Positions 36,999 through 51,464 of a stretch of 64,000 nt of DNA are shown here, piece after piece. Origin of the DNA: Providencia heimbachae ATCC 35613 (GTDB taxonomy: Bacteria > Pseudomonadota > Gammaproteobacteria > Enterobacterales > Enterobacteriaceae); the NCBI RefSeq assembly GCF_001655055.1, contig NZ_LXEW01000031.1, forward strand, positions 124,001-188,000, written 5' to 3'. The translations under genes and the position numbers were made by a program. The notes below the pieces were generated by a model. The model was not told the DNA's origin. It saw only the letters and a list, made by a program, of their open reading frames with translations, and searched no databases. Numbering within the stretch: the first letter of the stretch is position 1; each line of letters begins with the position of its first letter.

Positions 36999-38831
36999 TT
37001 ACTCAACCGTTACTGATTTCGCCAGATTACGTGGCTGGTCAACATCGGTGCCTTTAATTAAGGCCACATGATATGACAGTAATTGTAGCGGTACAGTGTA
37101 AAAAATCGGGGCAATTAGCTCTTCAACATGTGGTAATGAAACAATTTTCATATTTTCACTTGCGGTAAAGCCGGCATCTTGGTCAGCAAATACATACAGC
37201 AAGCCACCGCGTGCACGCACTTCTTCAATGTTAGATTTAAGTTTTTCGAGCAACTCATTGTTAGGAGCAATGATAATAACCGGCATATCAGCATCAATCA
37301 GCGCTAATGGACCATGCTTTAATTCACCCGCCGCATAAGCTTCAGCATGAATATACGAAATTTCTTTTAATTTCAGCGCCCCTTCAACTGCAATCGGGAA
37401 CTGATCGCCACGACCTAAGAATAAGGCATGGTGCTTATCAGAAAAATCTTCAGCCAGTGCTTCAATCACTTTATCTTGTGACAACATGCTTTCAATACGA
37501 GCTGGCAATGCATGCAGTGCATGAGAAATATTTTCTTCAAGCTCTGGTTTTGCACCTTTCAAGCGCCCCATATAGGCCACCAGCATCAACAAAACAGTCA
37601 ATTGCGTTGTGAATGCTTTGGTTGATGCAACGCCAATCTCAGCGCCGGCTTTGGTCATCAAAGCAAACTCAGATTCACGTACCAATGAAGAACCCGCTAC
37701 GTTACAAACGGCTAATGATGTCAAATAGCCAAGCTCTTTCGATAAACGTAAAGCGGCTAATGTATCTGCGGTTTCCCCTGATTGGGAAAGGGTGATCATC
37801 AAACTATTTTTACGATGTGCGGGGTTACGATAGCGATATTCTGAAGCAATCTCAACATCACAAGGAATACCCGCCAATGATTCAAACCAATAGCGTGCAA
37901 CCATTCCGGCATTGAACGATGTACCACAAGCAACGATTTGAATATGCTCTACCTGTGAAAGAATTTCGCTCGCTCTTGGGCCTAATTCACTAAGGTCGAT
38001 ACCATTGTCTTTACTAAAACGCCCTTCAAGCGTGTTTTTAATCGCTAATGGCTGCTCATAAATTTCTTTTTGCATATAGTGGCGATAAATACCTTTATCA
38101 CCGGCATCATATTGAACATTAGACTCAATTGTCTCACGTTCAATTGCTGAGCCTTGTTTATCAAAAATACGCACAGAACGACGCGTTACCTCAGCGATAT
38201 CTCCTTCTTCAAGGTAGATAAAACGACGAGTTACCGGTAAAAGAGCGAGTTGGTCAGAGGCTAAGAAGTTTTCACCAACACCAAGGCCTATCACCAATGG
38301 GCTGCCCGAACGTGCGGCGACTAATAATTCAGGAATACGGCTATCCATCACGACAGTACCGTATGCACCCCGTAATTGTGGGATAACGCGCTGAACCACT
38401 TCCAGTAATGTGCCACCTTTTTCTTGTTCGTGATGAACAAGATGGGCAATCACTTCGGTGTCGGTATCAGAACTAAACACATAGCCAAGCTTTTTAAGCT
38501 CGTCTTTTAGTGTTAAATAATTTTCAATAATACCGTTATGCACAACGGCAATGTAACCGGATGTATGCGGGTGAGCATTACGCTCACTTGGAACACCATG
38601 AGTCGCCCAACGGGTATGTGCAATCCCCATTCCGCCAGATACAGGGCTTTTCTCTACTTCATCCGCTAGCATCTGCACTTTACCGACTTCACGTAAGCGT
38701 TGCAGATGACCTTCATGATCAACAACAGCCATACCGGCCGAGTCATAACCACGGTATTCAAGACGACGAAGACCTTCTAACAGAATTTCTGCGATATCAC
38801 GTTGTGCAACAGCACCTACGATTCCACACAT
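36999..38831 (-). CDS. glmS: glutamine--fructose-6-phosphate aminotransferase (isomerizing)
   Basis: 610 residues. Cys2 of MCGIVGAV is the N-terminal glutaminase nucleophile (glutaminase domain ~1-240); two SIS sugar-isomerase domains follow (about 290-420 and 460-595), ending [13 protein letters not shown], the conserved end that forms the TnsD target. It makes glucosamine 6-phosphate for peptidoglycan and LPS. It follows glmU by 183 bases. Its coding sequence is intact, since Tn7-type insertion falls beyond the stop, but its terminator has been displaced. Control by the GlmY/GlmZ RNAs is expected from relatives; I did not identify a pairing site. Confidence 0.97.
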   Translation of the reverse strand: MCGIVGAVAQRDIAEILLEGLRRLEYRGYDSAGMAVVDHEGHLQRLREVGKVQMLADEVEKSPVSGGMGIAHTRWATHGVPSERNAHPHTSGYIAVVHNGIIENYLTLKDELKKLGYVFSSDTDTEVIAHLVHHEQEKGGTLLEVVQRVIPQLRGAYGTVVMDSRIPELLVAARSGSPLVIGLGVGENFLASDQLALLPVTRRFIYLEEGDIAEVTRRSVRIFDKQGSAIERETIESNVQYDAGDKGIYRHYMQKEIYEQPLAIKNTLEGRFSKDNGIDLSELGPRASEILSQVEHIQIVACGTSFNAGMVARYWFESLAGIPCDVEIASEYRYRNPAHRKNSLMITLSQSGETADTLAALRLSKELGYLTSLAVCNVAGSSLVRESEFALMTKAGAEIGVASTKAFTTQLTVLLMLVAYMGRLKGAKPELEENISHALHALPARIESMLSQDKVIEALAEDFSDKHHALFLGRGDQFPIAVEGALKLKEISYIHAEAYAAGELKHGPLALIDADMPVIIIAPNNELLEKLKSNIEEVRARGGLLYVFADQDAGFTASENMKIVSLPHVEELIAPIFYTVPLQLLSYHVALIKGTDVDQPRNLAKSVTVE

Positions 38832-38978
38832 ATTTATTAATTCCTAAACAAAAGAATATCCTTTAAGGATTATTCTTTATTTTGTCGCAACCTGATTATT
38901 ATTCAGTTTTCACTGTTCCCCAGCCTTGTAGAAATGGGGATATTTTTATATGAATTATTTTACTAACATTTTTATAAT

Positions 38979-39004
38979 AGGAGAGACAAAAAGCATGCTC
39001 TCCT
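38979..39004 (-). other. hairpin in the glmU-glmS spacer
   Basis: AGGAGAG (38979-38985) pairs with CTCTCCT (38998-39004), 11 bases after the glmU stop. There is no strong T-tract, so it is more likely an RNA processing or stability element of the glmUS transcript than a full terminator. Confidence 0.35.
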
Positions 39005-39014
39005 TAAAATTGAC

Positions 39015-40385
39015 TTACTTTTTCTTTACTGGTCGTTGCCAGTTTTTAATATGCATTTGCTTAACGCGGCTGACGACTAACTCGCCTTCATTAACATCGC
39101 GAGTCACTGTCGTGCCTGCACCAATGGTTACGCCATTAGCAATCGAAACAGGTGCAACTAATTGCGTATCTGAGCCAACAAATACGTCATCGCCAATAAT
39201 GGTTTTATGTTTATTCGCACCGTCATAGTTACAGGTTATTGTGCCTGCACCAATATTGACGTTTTCACCAATTTGAGCATCCCCTAAATAAGAGAGGTGT
39301 CCCGCTTTTGAACCAAGACCCAAAGACGCATTTTTTATTTCAACAAAGTTACCAACGTGCGCTTTTGCTGCTAATTTAGCACCGGGACGTAAACGAGCAA
39401 AAGGACCAACAGTACATTCCGTCGATAATTCAGAATTTTCTATTACGGAATAAGGGCTAATAACCGAGTTATCACCAATCACACAATTTTTCAAAATACA
39501 GCCAGATTGGATATGAACGTTATTCCCTAAAGTGACATTACCTTCAATAATAACATTGGTATCAATGATAATATCGCGACCATGAGTTAAGGTTCCGCGA
39601 ATATCAAAGCGCGCAGGATCGATTAACATCACACCCGCTAACAGTAATTTTTCGGCTTGCTCTTTTTGGTAAATACGTTCAAGAGCCGCAAGTTGCAGAC
39701 GGTTATTAACCCCTTCCATCTCACTAAGACGGTTTGGATGAACCGTGGCAATCTTGTTCCCTTCTTTATGAGCTAACGCAATTATATCAGTGATATAATA
39801 TTCGCCTTGTGCATTGTTATTATTGAGTTGAGCTAACCAGCGTTTAAAATCTTTACCGCTTGCAACCATGATCCCGGTATTAATTTCTTGGATTTTGAGT
39901 TGTGCTTCAGTCGCGTCTTTTTGTTCGATAATACCAACGACTTCATTGTTTTCACGAATAATACGACCATAGCCTGTCGGATTATCTAAAATAACAGTCA
40001 GTAAACCAATTCCACCTTCGGGCTTCACGTCAATAAGACGCTGTAAGGTGTCCTGAGCAATTAAAGGAACATCACCATATAACATGATGATATCTTCATC
40101 ATCATGAAAGCTTGGGGCTGCTTGTTGCATTGCATGGCCCGTGCCAAGCTGTTCAGCTTGTAAAACCCAATTTAAGTTTTGCTCGCCCAGTTTTTCTTTC
40201 AGTAAATCGCCACCATGCCCGTATACCAGATGGATATCTGATGCACCGATAGATTTTGCTGTATCAATGACATGTTGAACCATCGGTTTACCTGCAAGCA
40301 AATGCAATACTTTAGGCAACTCTGAATACATCCGTGTGCCTTTACCGGCAGCTAAAATCACGACACTTTTTCTTTGCACAGTCAT
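39015..40385 (-). CDS. glmU: bifunctional UDP-GlcNAc pyrophosphorylase / glucosamine-1-phosphate acetyltransferase
   Basis: 456 residues from ATG 40385, the same as E. coli, preceded by AGGAAA; a start at 40403 is possible but less fitting. The N-terminal uridylyltransferase begins with [14 protein letters not shown]; the C-terminal half is a left-handed beta-helix of hexapeptide repeats (about 250-456) with acetyltransferase activity ([20 protein letters not shown]). It makes UDP-GlcNAc from the GlmS/GlmM product. It lies between the ATP synthase operon and glmS as in E. coli. Confidence 0.96.
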   Translation of the reverse strand: MTVQRKSVVILAAGKGTRMYSELPKVLHLLAGKPMVQHVIDTAKSIGASDIHLVYGHGGDLLKEKLGEQNLNWVLQAEQLGTGHAMQQAAPSFHDDEDIIMLYGDVPLIAQDTLQRLIDVKPEGGIGLLTVILDNPTGYGRIIRENNEVVGIIEQKDATEAQLKIQEINTGIMVASGKDFKRWLAQLNNNNAQGEYYITDIIALAHKEGNKIATVHPNRLSEMEGVNNRLQLAALERIYQKEQAEKLLLAGVMLIDPARFDIRGTLTHGRDIIIDTNVIIEGNVTLGNNVHIQSGCILKNCVIGDNSVISPYSVIENSELSTECTVGPFARLRPGAKLAAKAHVGNFVEIKNASLGLGSKAGHLSYLGDAQIGENVNIGAGTITCNYDGANKHKTIIGDDVFVGSDTQLVAPVSIANGVTIGAGTTVTRDVNEGELVVSRVKQMHIKNWQRPVKKK

Positions 40386-40460
40386 ATTTTCCTGAAACTC
40401 CAACTTTGGGGTGAAAGTAAACCTATTTCCTGTATAAATTACTACATATTTCGCACAAAT

Positions 40461-40498
40461 AAAAAAGCCAGTTAGGTTTAACCAACTGGCTTTTTTTT
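40461..40498. terminator. atp operon terminator
   Basis: A stem GCCAGTT/AACTGGC is flanked by A6 on the left and T8 on the right, so it reads as an intrinsic terminator on both strands. It lies 12 bases after the atpC stop and upstream of glmU. Confidence 0.85.
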
Positions 40499-40510
40499 AT
40501 ACTGCTATCA

Positions 40511-40936
40511 TTACATTAGCTTTTTAGTCAATTCGATTACTCGAAGTTTGGCTATCGCTTTTGCAAGTTCTGCCGATGCCTGAGCATAATCAACATCACC
40601 GTGCGCTTTGCGAACATGTTCTTCCGCTCTACGTTTAGATTCCACTGCACGAGCTTCATCTAAATCTTTACCACGGATCGCTGTATCAACAAGTACGATT
40701 ACACCAGTTGGTTGTACTTCTAACATACCGCCGGAGAGGTAAATTAGTTCTTCTTCACCAAACTGCTTGGTAATACGTATCATGCCCGGTTTTATGGCAG
40801 TCAGCAGTGGGGTATGCTGTGGATAAATCCCCAGCTCACCTTCACTACCTGTCACCTGAATTTTCTGTACTAGGCCTTCAAACATCTGTTTTTCAGCACT
40901 AACAACTTTCAGGTAGTATGTCATTGCAGATACCAT
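40511..40936 (-). CDS. atpC: ATP synthase F1 epsilon subunit
   Basis: 141 residues from ATG 40936, with AGGAGG 5 bases upstream. [17 protein letters not shown] and [19 protein letters not shown] are the beta-sandwich signatures of the epsilon subunit; the last ~50 residues form the two inhibitory helices. It sits on the central stalk and couples rotation while damping ATP hydrolysis. Last gene of the atp operon. Confidence 0.97.
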   Translation of the reverse strand: MVSAMTYYLKVVSAEKQMFEGLVQKIQVTGSEGELGIYPQHTPLLTAIKPGMIRITKQFGEEELIYLSGGMLEVQPTGVIVLVDTAIRGKDLDEARAVESKRRAEEHVRKAHGDVDYAQASAELAKAIAKLRVIELTKKLM

Positions 40937-40957
40937 ATCAACCTCCTGTCAGCTGGA

Positions 40958-42367
<1,410 letters not shown>

Positions 42368-42374
42368 CTAGCTG

Positions 42375-43238
42375 TTAAACCGCGGAAGCGCCCGAAACAA
42401 TTTCGGTAAGCTCCTGAGTAATGCTGGCCTGACGAGCTTTGTTGTAAACCAACTGTAACTCTTTGATCAGGTCTCCACCATTATCAGTAGCGGCTTTCAT
42501 CGCTACCATTCGTGCGGCCTGCTCACTAGCCAGGTTTTCAACGACGCCCTGATAAACCTGCGACTCGATATAACGACGCAGCAGGGTATCCAGCAACGCC
42601 TTAGGATCGGGTTCATAGATATAATCCCAAGATTTCTTCTTCAGTGTTTCGTCATTGCTTGGAGGCAATGGCAATACTTGAAGAATAGTAGGCTCCTGAG
42701 ACATTGTATTGATGAACTTATTAGTCACAACATACAGTTTATCCAAACGCCCTTCATCATAGGCTTGTAGCATCGTGTTAACTGGACCAATCAAGTCCGA
42801 AAGCGTTGGGTTATCCCCCATTCCAGTTACCTGTGTCACGACATTGCCGCCAACAGAACCAAAGAATGAAACCGCTTTAGAGCCGATTAAAGCCAAATCA
42901 ACCTGAACATTTTTTTCAGACCATAATTTCATATCTGAGAGCAGTTTTTTAAACAAGTTAATGTTCAAACCACCACACAGACCACGGTCTGTTGAAACAA
43001 CCAAATACCCGACACGTTTAACTTCACGCTCTTCGAGATAAGGATGTTTATATTCCAGATTACCTAACGCTAGGTGACCAATCACACTGCGCATGGTCTC
43101 CGCATAAGGACGGCTAGCCGCCATGCGTTCCTGCGATTTACGCATTTTGGACGCAGCGACCATTTCCATCGCTTTAGTGATCTTCTGCGTGTTTTGCACG
43201 CTGGCAATCTTGGAACGTATCTCTTTTGCGCCGGCCAT
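42375..43238 (-). CDS. atpG: ATP synthase F1 gamma subunit
   Basis: 287 residues. The N-terminal helix [27 protein letters not shown] and the C-terminal helix with [18 protein letters not shown] form the coiled-coil rotor shaft; [11 protein letters not shown] (about 82-92) is the central signature. It turns inside the alpha3beta3 ring. Confidence 0.97.
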   Translation of the reverse strand: MAGAKEIRSKIASVQNTQKITKAMEMVAASKMRKSQERMAASRPYAETMRSVIGHLALGNLEYKHPYLEEREVKRVGYLVVSTDRGLCGGLNINLFKKLLSDMKLWSEKNVQVDLALIGSKAVSFFGSVGGNVVTQVTGMGDNPTLSDLIGPVNTMLQAYDEGRLDKLYVVTNKFINTMSQEPTILQVLPLPPSNDETLKKKSWDYIYEPDPKALLDTLLRRYIESQVYQGVVENLASEQAARMVAMKAATDNGGDLIKELQLVYNKARQASITQELTEIVSGASAV

Positions 43239-43292
43239 TACTGCTTCTCCTTATTAACCAGACGGCCCATAAAATTCATAGGCCGAATAGTA

Positions 43293-44834
43293 TTACCAGG
43301 ACTGAGTTGCTTTAAATGACTCGAGGAGTTTTTTCAACTTACCTTCGATATCATCGTTATAGTTACCCGCCTGGCCGATTTCGTTTATAAGGTCAGCATG
43401 CTCGCGCAGTGCAAAAGAAACTAATGCAGCTTCAAATGCACCAATTTTCGCTAACTCAACATCATCCAAATATCCACGTTCCGCAGCGAACAGAGAAAGA
43501 GCCTGCTCTGCTACTGACATAGGTGCATATTGTTTCTGTTTCAGCAACTCAGTTACTTTCTGACCATGGCTCAACTGTTTACGAGTTGCGTCATCGAGGT
43601 CGGAAGCAAACTGAGCAAACGCTGCCAGTTCACGATATTGAGCAAGTGCAGTACGGATACCACCAGACAATTTCTTAATAATTTTAGTCTGAGCAGCACC
43701 ACCAACACGAGATACTGAAATACCTGGGTTAACCGCTGGACGAATACCAGAGTTAAACAGGTTAGATTCCAGGAAGATCTGACCATCTGTAATCGAGATT
43801 ACGTTAGTCGGTACGAATGCAGAAACGTCACCGCCTTGAGTTTCAATGATAGGCAGAGCTGTCAATGAACCTGTTTGGCCTTTAACTTCACCTTTAGTAA
43901 AGTTTTCAACATAGTCAGCGTTAACACGAGCAGCGCGCTCAAGTAAACGTGAATGCAGATAGAAAACATCACCTGGGTATGCTTCACGTCCTGGTGGACG
44001 ACGTAGCAACAGTGAAATCTGACGGTATGCAACCGCTTGTTTAGACAGGTCATCATAAACAATCAGCGCATCTTCACCACGGTCACGGAAATATTCACCC
44101 ATTGCGCAACCTGAGTATGCAGATAGGTATTGCAGCGCAGCTGATTCAGATGCAGTTGCAACAACAACAATGGTATTTTCCAGAGCGCCGTGCTCTTCAA
44201 GTTTACGTACTACGTTAGAAATCGTAGAAGCTTTCTGACCGATAGCAACGTAAACGCATTTGATGCCAGAGTCACGCTGGTTAATAATGGAGTCGATCGC
44301 TAGCGCAGTTTTACCTGTCTGACGGTCACCGATGATTAGCTCACGCTGACCACGGCCGATTGGGATCATCGCATCGACTGATTTATAACCAGTTTGTACA
44401 GGTTGATCAACAGATTGACGCTCGATAACACCTGGAGCAATAACTTCGATTGGAGAGAAGCCATCATTCTCAACAGGGCCTTTACCATCAATAGGTTGAC
44501 CCAGTGTATTCACGACACGTCCAAGTAGACCACGGCCTACTGGAACTTCAAGAATACGACCTGTACATTTAACTTTCATGCCTTCTGCCAAATCGGCATA
44601 CGGACCCATAACAACAGCACCCACAGAGTCACGCTCTAAGTTCAGTGCAATTGCATAACGGTTACCAGGCAGTGCGATCATCTCACCCTGCATGACTTCG
44701 GCTAAACCGTGAATACGAATGATACCGTCATTAACGGATACAATCGTACCTTCATTGTGAGCTTCACTCACAACATCGAACTGAGCAATACGCTGTTTGA
44801 TCAGTTCGCTGATTTCGGTGGAATTCAGTTGCAT
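43293..44834 (-). CDS. atpA: ATP synthase F1 alpha subunit
   Basis: 513 residues, the E. coli length. Walker A GDRQTGKT is near 169-176; the [13 protein letters not shown] signature is near 370. It forms the non-catalytic nucleotide sites of F1 and makes contact with the delta/b stator at its N-terminus ([16 protein letters not shown]). Confidence 0.98.
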   Translation of the reverse strand: MQLNSTEISELIKQRIAQFDVVSEAHNEGTIVSVNDGIIRIHGLAEVMQGEMIALPGNRYAIALNLERDSVGAVVMGPYADLAEGMKVKCTGRILEVPVGRGLLGRVVNTLGQPIDGKGPVENDGFSPIEVIAPGVIERQSVDQPVQTGYKSVDAMIPIGRGQRELIIGDRQTGKTALAIDSIINQRDSGIKCVYVAIGQKASTISNVVRKLEEHGALENTIVVVATASESAALQYLSAYSGCAMGEYFRDRGEDALIVYDDLSKQAVAYRQISLLLRRPPGREAYPGDVFYLHSRLLERAARVNADYVENFTKGEVKGQTGSLTALPIIETQGGDVSAFVPTNVISITDGQIFLESNLFNSGIRPAVNPGISVSRVGGAAQTKIIKKLSGGIRTALAQYRELAAFAQFASDLDDATRKQLSHGQKVTELLKQKQYAPMSVAEQALSLFAAERGYLDDVELAKIGAFEAALVSFALREHADLINEIGQAGNYNDDIEGKLKKLLESFKATQSW

Positions 44835-44848
44835 ATGCTCCAGTCCCC

Positions 44849-45382
44849 TTAAGACTGCAAGACGTCAGTTAAACGCTCTAAGCGACCGCGGACACTTCCG
44901 TCAATGACGAGGTCTCCCGCACGAATGATCACTCCAGCAATAACAGACTTGTCAGTTTTGCAATTCAGCTTAACTTTGCGTGACAGACGTTTTTCCATCG
45001 CGGCAGAAATTTTAGCTGACTGCTGTTCATTCAATTCGGTAGCAGAAATAACATCAACTTCAATCGTTGATTCCAGCGTATCGCGCAATTGTATAAATTG
45101 AACAAGTACTTCTGGAAGCGTGGTTAAACGCCCGTTTTCAGCCATAATACGAATCAGATTTTGAACATGCTCGTCAATTTCATCTCCGCAAACAGAGATA
45201 AACGTTTTAGCTAATTTTTCTGGTGCCATAGAACCAGAAAGCAGCTCACCAACCTGTTCATTGCGCGCCACCTCAGAGGTGAATGCCAGCATTTTCTGCC
45301 ATTTTTCAACAGATTGGTTTTCGACAGCAAAGTCAAAAGCTGCTTTGGCGTAGGGGCGAGCTACAGTAGCAATTTCAGACAT
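44849..45382 (-). CDS. atpH: ATP synthase F1 delta subunit
   Basis: 177 residues. The helical N-terminal domain ([15 protein letters not shown]) binds alpha; the C-terminal [25 protein letters not shown] binds the b dimer. It ties the stator to F1. It lies 14 bases upstream of atpA. Confidence 0.96.
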   Translation of the reverse strand: MSEIATVARPYAKAAFDFAVENQSVEKWQKMLAFTSEVARNEQVGELLSGSMAPEKLAKTFISVCGDEIDEHVQNLIRIMAENGRLTTLPEVLVQFIQLRDTLESTIEVDVISATELNEQQSAKISAAMEKRLSRKVKLNCKTDKSVIAGVIIRAGDLVIDGSVRGRLERLTDVLQS

Positions 45383-45393
45383 GCCCCTCCCTC

Positions 45394-45864
45394 CTACAGT
45401 TCAGCGACTAGTTTATCAACGATGTCGCTATTAGCAGCTTCATCCACGGAACGTTCAATGATCTTCTCGGCACCTGCGATAGCAAGCATCGCAACCTGTT
45501 TACGTAACTCTTCACGTGCACGTTTACGCTCAGCATCAATTTCGGCTTGCGCTTGTGCTACGATTTTTGCACGCTCTGTTTCAGCTTCGGCTTTCGCTTC
45601 GTCAATCATCTGACTGCGTTGTTTATTCGCTTGTTCGATGATGACTTGCGCTTCAGCTTTCGCTTTTTTCAGTCGGTCGGTTGCGTCGGTTTGCGCCAGT
45701 TCCAGGTTCTTTTTAGCACGTTCTGCGGAAGATAAACCGTCAGCAATTTCTTTTTGACGTTTTTCTATGGCCGCCATAATCGGTGGCCATACATACTTCA
45801 TACAGAACAAAACAAACAGGACAAACGCGATAGCCTGGCCGAGGATTGTTGCATTCAGGTTCAC
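45394..45864 (-). CDS. atpF: ATP synthase Fo b subunit
   Basis: 156 residues from GTG 45864, giving [10 protein letters not shown] as in E. coli, with AGAGG 9 bases upstream; an in-frame TTG at 45870 is too close to that site. One N-terminal membrane helix (about 4-26) is followed by a long charged coiled coil that forms the peripheral stalk. Confidence 0.96.
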   Translation of the reverse strand: MNLNATILGQAIAFVLFVLFCMKYVWPPIMAAIEKRQKEIADGLSSAERAKKNLELAQTDATDRLKKAKAEAQVIIEQANKQRSQMIDEAKAEAETERAKIVAQAQAEIDAERKRAREELRKQVAMLAIAGAEKIIERSVDEAANSDIVDKLVAEL

Positions 45865-45922
45865 AGACAATACCTCTTATTCATTAGTGAGTTAATGTTC
45901 TTAATGTGTTCCGTAACGTAAA

Positions 45923-46180
<258 letters not shown>

Positions 46181-46211
46181 TCAGTTAATTCAATTATTTA
46201 TTGATAGTTAA

Positions 46212-47063
<852 letters not shown>

Positions 47064-47441
47064 TTACCGTTTTAAAACGGCTGGTGCAACAATCTGAACA
47101 ATTAGCACCGCTAAATAGGTCAAACCCAGTGGTGTCAATGACGCTTTAAACACACCGAAAGCAACAACTAATACAGCGATAGTTGTAACAACCTTCAGCC
47201 CTGCTCCTAATGCAAAGAACCAGGCAATGCGGACAGGTTCATCCTCTTCTTTTGCTTTCTGAAAGTGCGCTAGCAACATAAATACGATATTTGGTAACCA
47301 GCATGCTAACCCACCCGCAAGAGCAGAGGCCCCCCATTCTATACTATTTGCACAGAAAGCCCCACTGAGGATAACAAAAGTTATTAACTGAACAGACAAA
47401 TACTTTGCAGCATTGTTGTTGTCATAAAGGGATACAGACAT
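47064..47441 (-). CDS. atpI: ATP synthase accessory protein AtpI
   Basis: 125 residues from ATG 47441, giving MSVSL as in E. coli AtpI (126). A longer in-frame form from TTG 47522 would add 27 residues but is unlikely. Four hydrophobic helices; the protein helps in c-ring assembly or Mg2+ supply in relatives. GGAGA lies 11 bases upstream, which is a little far, as is common for this poorly translated gene. First gene of the atp operon. Confidence 0.88.
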   Translation of the reverse strand: MSVSLYDNNNAAKYLSVQLITFVILSGAFCANSIEWGASALAGGLACWLPNIVFMLLAHFQKAKEEDEPVRIAWFFALGAGLKVVTTIAVLVVAFGVFKASLTPLGLTYLAVLIVQIVAPAVLKR

Positions 47442-48041
47442 AACTTTTGATGTTCTCCCAGCTTTTCTCAGCCACAGAAACGCTAAGTGTTGTATAAAAC
47501 TGCCTTTGCTTAAATGTGTCAAGAGACAAAAACGAGCAAATTATACGGGCAGGCGAAATGAATTCAATCAGTAAGTAGCGAAAAGGTGAATAAATATTTA
47601 ATTTTTTCGAGATAGCGCAGAATTGACGCAGTAATTATTAATAAATAGTTAACAACTTAACAGCAACAAACATTTTTATGTGATGAATATCACATTCTGT
47701 ATTTTACCCTTTGTTTGATTCACCGCTATTTACACAATAAAAAAAGGGTTTTAGCCAGTAAATCAAATAATTAAAGATAGCAATTTTTAACCAAAAAAAT
47801 GATGAAAAAAATGAAATATTTCATTATTAATTATTTAGCTAGCTAAAACGATTAAGTAAAAATAGGCAGTTAGGATTCATTTTTTCTTTCAACGCATTAT
47901 TTTTGCTATTTATTCGTTATTATCCTGTAAACATAACGTAAATAATGAAAAAAAATAAGCGGAATAAAATAAAAATAGCCGTAACATTGTAAATGCACGG
48001 CTACAGCTCAAAAAGGTAAATTTATTTGATAAAAAGTAACT
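47442..48041. promoter_or_regulatory. atp operon upstream region and rsmG terminator
   Basis: About 600 mostly AT-rich bases between atpI and rsmG. The part nearest atpI must hold the atp promoter(s); I could not fix a -35/-10 pair with confidence. Several A/T runs lie at 47600-47960. The rsmG terminator lies at the far end. No gene is visible in it. Confidence 0.5.
47960..48002 (-). terminator. terminator after rsmG
   Basis: On the - strand AGCCGT (47997-48002) pairs with ACGGCT (47977-47982), with an inner CATT/AATG pairing, followed by ATTTTTATTTTATT. It ends the mnmG-rsmG transcript about 40 bases after the rsmG stop. Confidence 0.75.
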
Positions 48042-48665
48042 TTATTTTATAGATAACTTAACTAAATGACGCTGCCCATCAAGTTCTGGAATTTTCAGTT
48101 CAGTGATCGATTCCACGATAAAACCTTCTGGTAATTCAGTAATTTCCTCACCACGGATCACACCTTTTAATGCGTAGAATTTACCATTTGAAGACGGTAA
48201 ATGATGGCACCAGCTCAACATGTCATTCAAAGATGCAAAAGCACGGCTTATAACGCCATCAAACCCATTTTCTTGTTGATATTCTTCAACACGAGATTGA
48301 ACAGGTTCAATATTATTTAACCCTAACTCATGCTGTACCTGCTTTAAGAAGCGTATACGCTTCCCTAGGCTATCTAACAATACAAAATGTGCATTAGGTC
48401 TAACTATCGCTAAAGGAACCCCTGGTAAGCCAGGACCTGTTCCTACATCGATAAAGGTGGTGCCTGATAAGTGATCGTTCACCACAATACTATCCATAAT
48501 ATGACGAATAAGCATTTGTTGAGGTTCACGAACAGAAGTCAGATTATAGGCTTTATTCCACTTAACTAACATTTCAACATAACCAACAAGCTGCTGTTTT
48601 TGTTGTTCTGTCAGGCTAATATTGGCTTTTGCAAGCAACTGAGTCAGTTTTGATAATAAATCCAT
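48042..48665 (-). CDS. rsmG: 16S rRNA (guanine-527-N7)-methyltransferase
   Basis: 207 residues, E. coli length. SAM-binding motif [17 protein letters not shown] (about 66-82). It makes the m7G527 of 16S rRNA, whose loss gives low-level streptomycin resistance. One base separates it from mnmG, so they are co-transcribed, as in E. coli (gidB-gidA). Confidence 0.96.
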   Translation of the reverse strand: MDLLSKLTQLLAKANISLTEQQKQQLVGYVEMLVKWNKAYNLTSVREPQQMLIRHIMDSIVVNDHLSGTTFIDVGTGPGLPGVPLAIVRPNAHFVLLDSLGKRIRFLKQVQHELGLNNIEPVQSRVEEYQQENGFDGVISRAFASLNDMLSWCHHLPSSNGKFYALKGVIRGEEITELPEGFIVESITELKIPELDGQRHLVKLSIK

Positions 48666-48666
48666 A

Positions 48667-50556
48667 TTAAGCGCTCCGACGCAGTATCTCTTGTTTTTTT
48701 AGCCAAACGAGTAAAATCGAGATTGCCGCAGGGGTGATCCCCGAGATACGAGATGCTTGGCCTATCGATGTTGGTTTATGATCGTTGAGTTTAGCCATCA
48801 CTTCATTGGACAGGCCTTTAACTTGCTTATAATCGAGATCCAGCGGTAATAATGCATTTTCATTACGTAATTGTCTTTCGATCTCTTCTTTTTGGCGAGC
48901 AATATAGCCTTCATATTTAACTTGAATTTCAACTTGATCTGCGGCTTGTGGATCTTCAATGCCTGGCGAAAATCGACTTAAAGAAGTAAGCAAACGATAA
49001 TTCATTTCAGGACGACGCAGCAAATCTTCACCGCTGGCTTCTTTTGATAACGGTACGGTTAAAATTTGGTCAACTTCATCATGACCTTCTGATTTAGGAT
49101 GAACCCAAATATCTTTTAAGCGTTGGCGTTCTTTTTCAATCAGTTCAACTTTACGATTAAAGTGTGCCCAACGAACATCATCAACTAAACCTAATTCACG
49201 GCCTTTTTCCGTTAAACGTAGATCGGCATTATCTTCTCTGAGCATCAAGCGGTATTCTGCACGGGAAGTAAACATGCGGTATGGTTCTTTCGTTCCTAAT
49301 GTGCACAGATCATCCACAAGAACCCCCATGTAAGCTTCATCACGACGAGGGAACCAACCTTCTAAGCCAAAGGCATGTTGAGCAGCATTGAGTCCAGCAA
49401 GCAAGCCTTGAGCGCCTGCTTCTTCATAACCGGTTGTTCCGTTAATTTGACCAGCAAAGAAAAGGCCATGGATAAATTTGCTTTCTAGAGTTTGTTTTAG
49501 ATCTCTGGGGTCAAAAAAATCATACTCAATGGCGTAACCAGGACGGATGATCCTTGCGTTTTCCATTCCTTTCATGGAATGCACAATTTTCATTTGTACA
49601 TCAAATGGCAAACTGGTGGAGATACCATTTGGATAGATTTCATTACTCGTTAACCCTTCCGGTTCTAGGAAGATCTGATGAGAATCTTTATCTGCAAAAC
49701 GCATCACTTTATCTTCGATCGAAGGGCAATAGCGAGGGCCGATCCCTTCGATGATCCCTGCATACATTGGGCTGCGATCCAGATTATTTCGGATCACATC
49801 ATGCGTTTTTTCATTGGTATAGGTGATATAACAAGGCATTTGTTGTGGATGTTGATCTTGTGAACCTAAAAACGAAAATACGGGCATTGGATCATCGCCT
49901 AGCTGTTGCGCTAGTTGACTAAAATCGATAGTTCTTGCATCGATTCTTGGTGGTGTACCTGTTTTTAAACGATTAACACGTAAAGGCAATTCTCTCAAAC
50001 GTTGTGAAAGCGAAATCGAAGGTGGATCACCTGCACGTCCACCACTGTAGTTTTCTAAACCAATATGAATTTTTCCATCAAGGAAAGTTCCAACGGTTAG
50101 TACAACGGATTTTGCTTTAAATTTTAACCCCATGCGGGTTACAGCACCGGTTACAGCATTATTTTCAACAATTAAATCTTCAACCGGTTGTTGAAAAATC
50201 ATTAAGTTTGGTTGATTTTCTAACGCGGTTCTAACGGCTTGTCTGTACAGAACACGGTCTGCTTGAGCTCTGGTTGCTCGAACAGCGGGTCCTTTGCTGG
50301 CATTGAGTGTTCTAAATTGAATACCAGCCTTGTCAGTTGCAGTAGCCATTAGGCCACCTAAGGCATCAATTTCTCTGACCAGATGTCCCTTACCGATCCC
50401 ACCGATGGCTGGGTTACAAGACATCTGACCCAAAGTATCAATATTGTGAGTCAGTAATAGGGTTTGACGCCCCATACGTGCAGCTGCCATTGCTGCTTCA
50501 GTACCGGCATGACCACCACCAATTACGATGACGTCAAAGTGTTCTGGATAAAACAT
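48667..50556 (-). CDS. mnmG: tRNA uridine-5-carboxymethylaminomethyl modification enzyme
   Basis: 629 residues (E. coli 629). FAD-binding Rossmann start [22 protein letters not shown] (dinucleotide fingerprint at about 9-16) and the cysteine regions CNPAIGG and [10 protein letters not shown] are present. With MnmE it modifies the wobble U34 of several tRNAs. It reads away from oriC, which lies immediately upstream. Confidence 0.97.
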   Translation of the reverse strand: MFYPEHFDVIVIGGGHAGTEAAMAAARMGRQTLLLTHNIDTLGQMSCNPAIGGIGKGHLVREIDALGGLMATATDKAGIQFRTLNASKGPAVRATRAQADRVLYRQAVRTALENQPNLMIFQQPVEDLIVENNAVTGAVTRMGLKFKAKSVVLTVGTFLDGKIHIGLENYSGGRAGDPPSISLSQRLRELPLRVNRLKTGTPPRIDARTIDFSQLAQQLGDDPMPVFSFLGSQDQHPQQMPCYITYTNEKTHDVIRNNLDRSPMYAGIIEGIGPRYCPSIEDKVMRFADKDSHQIFLEPEGLTSNEIYPNGISTSLPFDVQMKIVHSMKGMENARIIRPGYAIEYDFFDPRDLKQTLESKFIHGLFFAGQINGTTGYEEAGAQGLLAGLNAAQHAFGLEGWFPRRDEAYMGVLVDDLCTLGTKEPYRMFTSRAEYRLMLREDNADLRLTEKGRELGLVDDVRWAHFNRKVELIEKERQRLKDIWVHPKSEGHDEVDQILTVPLSKEASGEDLLRRPEMNYRLLTSLSRFSPGIEDPQAADQVEIQVKYEGYIARQKEEIERQLRNENALLPLDLDYKQVKGLSNEVMAKLNDHKPTSIGQASRISGITPAAISILLVWLKKQEILRRSA

Positions 50557-50654
50557 GTGTGAACCTTACGTTAGAAAAATGCTGACTGTGCATTTGAGAA
50601 ATGAATTCTACTTCAAGTTTAAAGGATAGACCAACCTCTGCCTTCCCAGCCTTA

Positions 50655-50910
50655 TAGTATTAAGATCTTTTTATTTAAAGATCTCTTTATTAGATCTACT
50701 ATTAGGATCACCGTTTTCTGTGGATAAGTGGATTTTCACTTTAAAGATCATCTAAGTGTAAAGGATCATATACTGTGAATGACACGTGATCCTATTGCGT
50801 ATAAGCTGGGATCAAAAAGGGTACTTATGCACAGGCAGTGTGAGGCCTAAAAGTTATACTCTGGATAACTACCGGTTAATACCGGGATACTCCCTGAGTT
50901 ATCCACAACT
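50655..50910. other. oriC: chromosomal replication origin oriC
   Basis: Between mnmG and mioC as in E. coli. The unwinding region has three 13-mers beginning AGATCT: 50663-50675, 50679-50691 and 50692-50704. DnaA boxes in E. coli order: R1 TGTGGATAA 50719-50727; R2 TTATGCACA 50825-50833; R3 TCTGGATAA 50860-50868; R4 TTATCCACA 50899-50907. At least eight GATC (Dam) sites are present. Segments such as GTGAATGA, TATAAGCTGGGATCA and GGATAACTACCGGTT match E. coli oriC nearly base for base. The IHF-site region between R1 and R2 is conserved in position. Confidence 0.95.
50663..50704 (+). repeat. oriC 13-mer DNA unwinding element
   Basis: Three AGATCT-led 13-mers (L, M and R) with AT-rich tails, each containing a Dam site. 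DnaA opens the duplex here for DnaB loading. Confidence 0.88.
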
Positions 50911-50932
50911 GAGTGTTGCTTTTTTGAACAAA

Positions 50933-51373
50933 TCACAGTTCGTTTGCCCAAATTTTAACCCACTCTCCGGCGGGATCTTCTGGAATTTCGTGTTTTTGGA
51001 TATCGATTTCAAAGCATTCACCGATCCTTTTAGCCCCTTTTTCGAGTAATAAAGCATCAAGGGAATGGATCGCACCACAAAAAGTGTCATATTCAGAACT
51101 GCCGATCCCGACAGCGCCAAACTTCACGTTACTGAGATCAGGAGATGTCTCTTTAATAGCATCTGCGAGAGGTTGAATATTTTCAGGAAGATCCCCCGCG
51201 CCATGTGTTGAGCTAACCACCAGCCATAACCCGTCAAGAGGCAGTTCATCAAGTGTTGGACCGTGTTGAATATCCGTTTCGAAACTGAGTTCTTCTAAAA
51301 TCTCAGCCATATGTTCTGCAACATATTCAGCACTGCCCATGGTGCTGCCACTTATTAGGGTTATTTTTGTCAT
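50933..51373 (-). CDS. mioC: flavodoxin-like protein MioC
   Basis: 146 residues. FMN-binding loop SGSTMGSAEYVAE (about 8-20) and SSTHGAGDLPENI mark a flavodoxin. Needed as an electron carrier in biotin synthase assays in E. coli. It reads toward oriC; in E. coli its transcription into oriC affects initiation, and a similar arrangement is seen here. Confidence 0.93.
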   Translation of the reverse strand: MTKITLISGSTMGSAEYVAEHMAEILEELSFETDIQHGPTLDELPLDGLWLVVSSTHGAGDLPENIQPLADAIKETSPDLSNVKFGAVGIGSSEYDTFCGAIHSLDALLLEKGAKRIGECFEIDIQKHEIPEDPAGEWVKIWANEL

Positions 51374-51464
51374 GGTGACTCTCTTTCACTATAATTGGAC
51401 GCTATTGTACGCTGTGAATGAGCTGGGATCTACCTGTGGATAATATGGTTATATCATTTTTTTT

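Noticed and set aside
47442..47522. 27-residue N-terminal extension of AtpI
   Set aside because: Starts from TTG, has no match to AtpI proteins, and the ATG at 47441 gives the usual MSVSL start.
50786..51049. Possible small gene on + between mnmG and mioC
   Set aside because: It runs through oriC and antisense to mioC; its sequence is explained by conserved origin elements.
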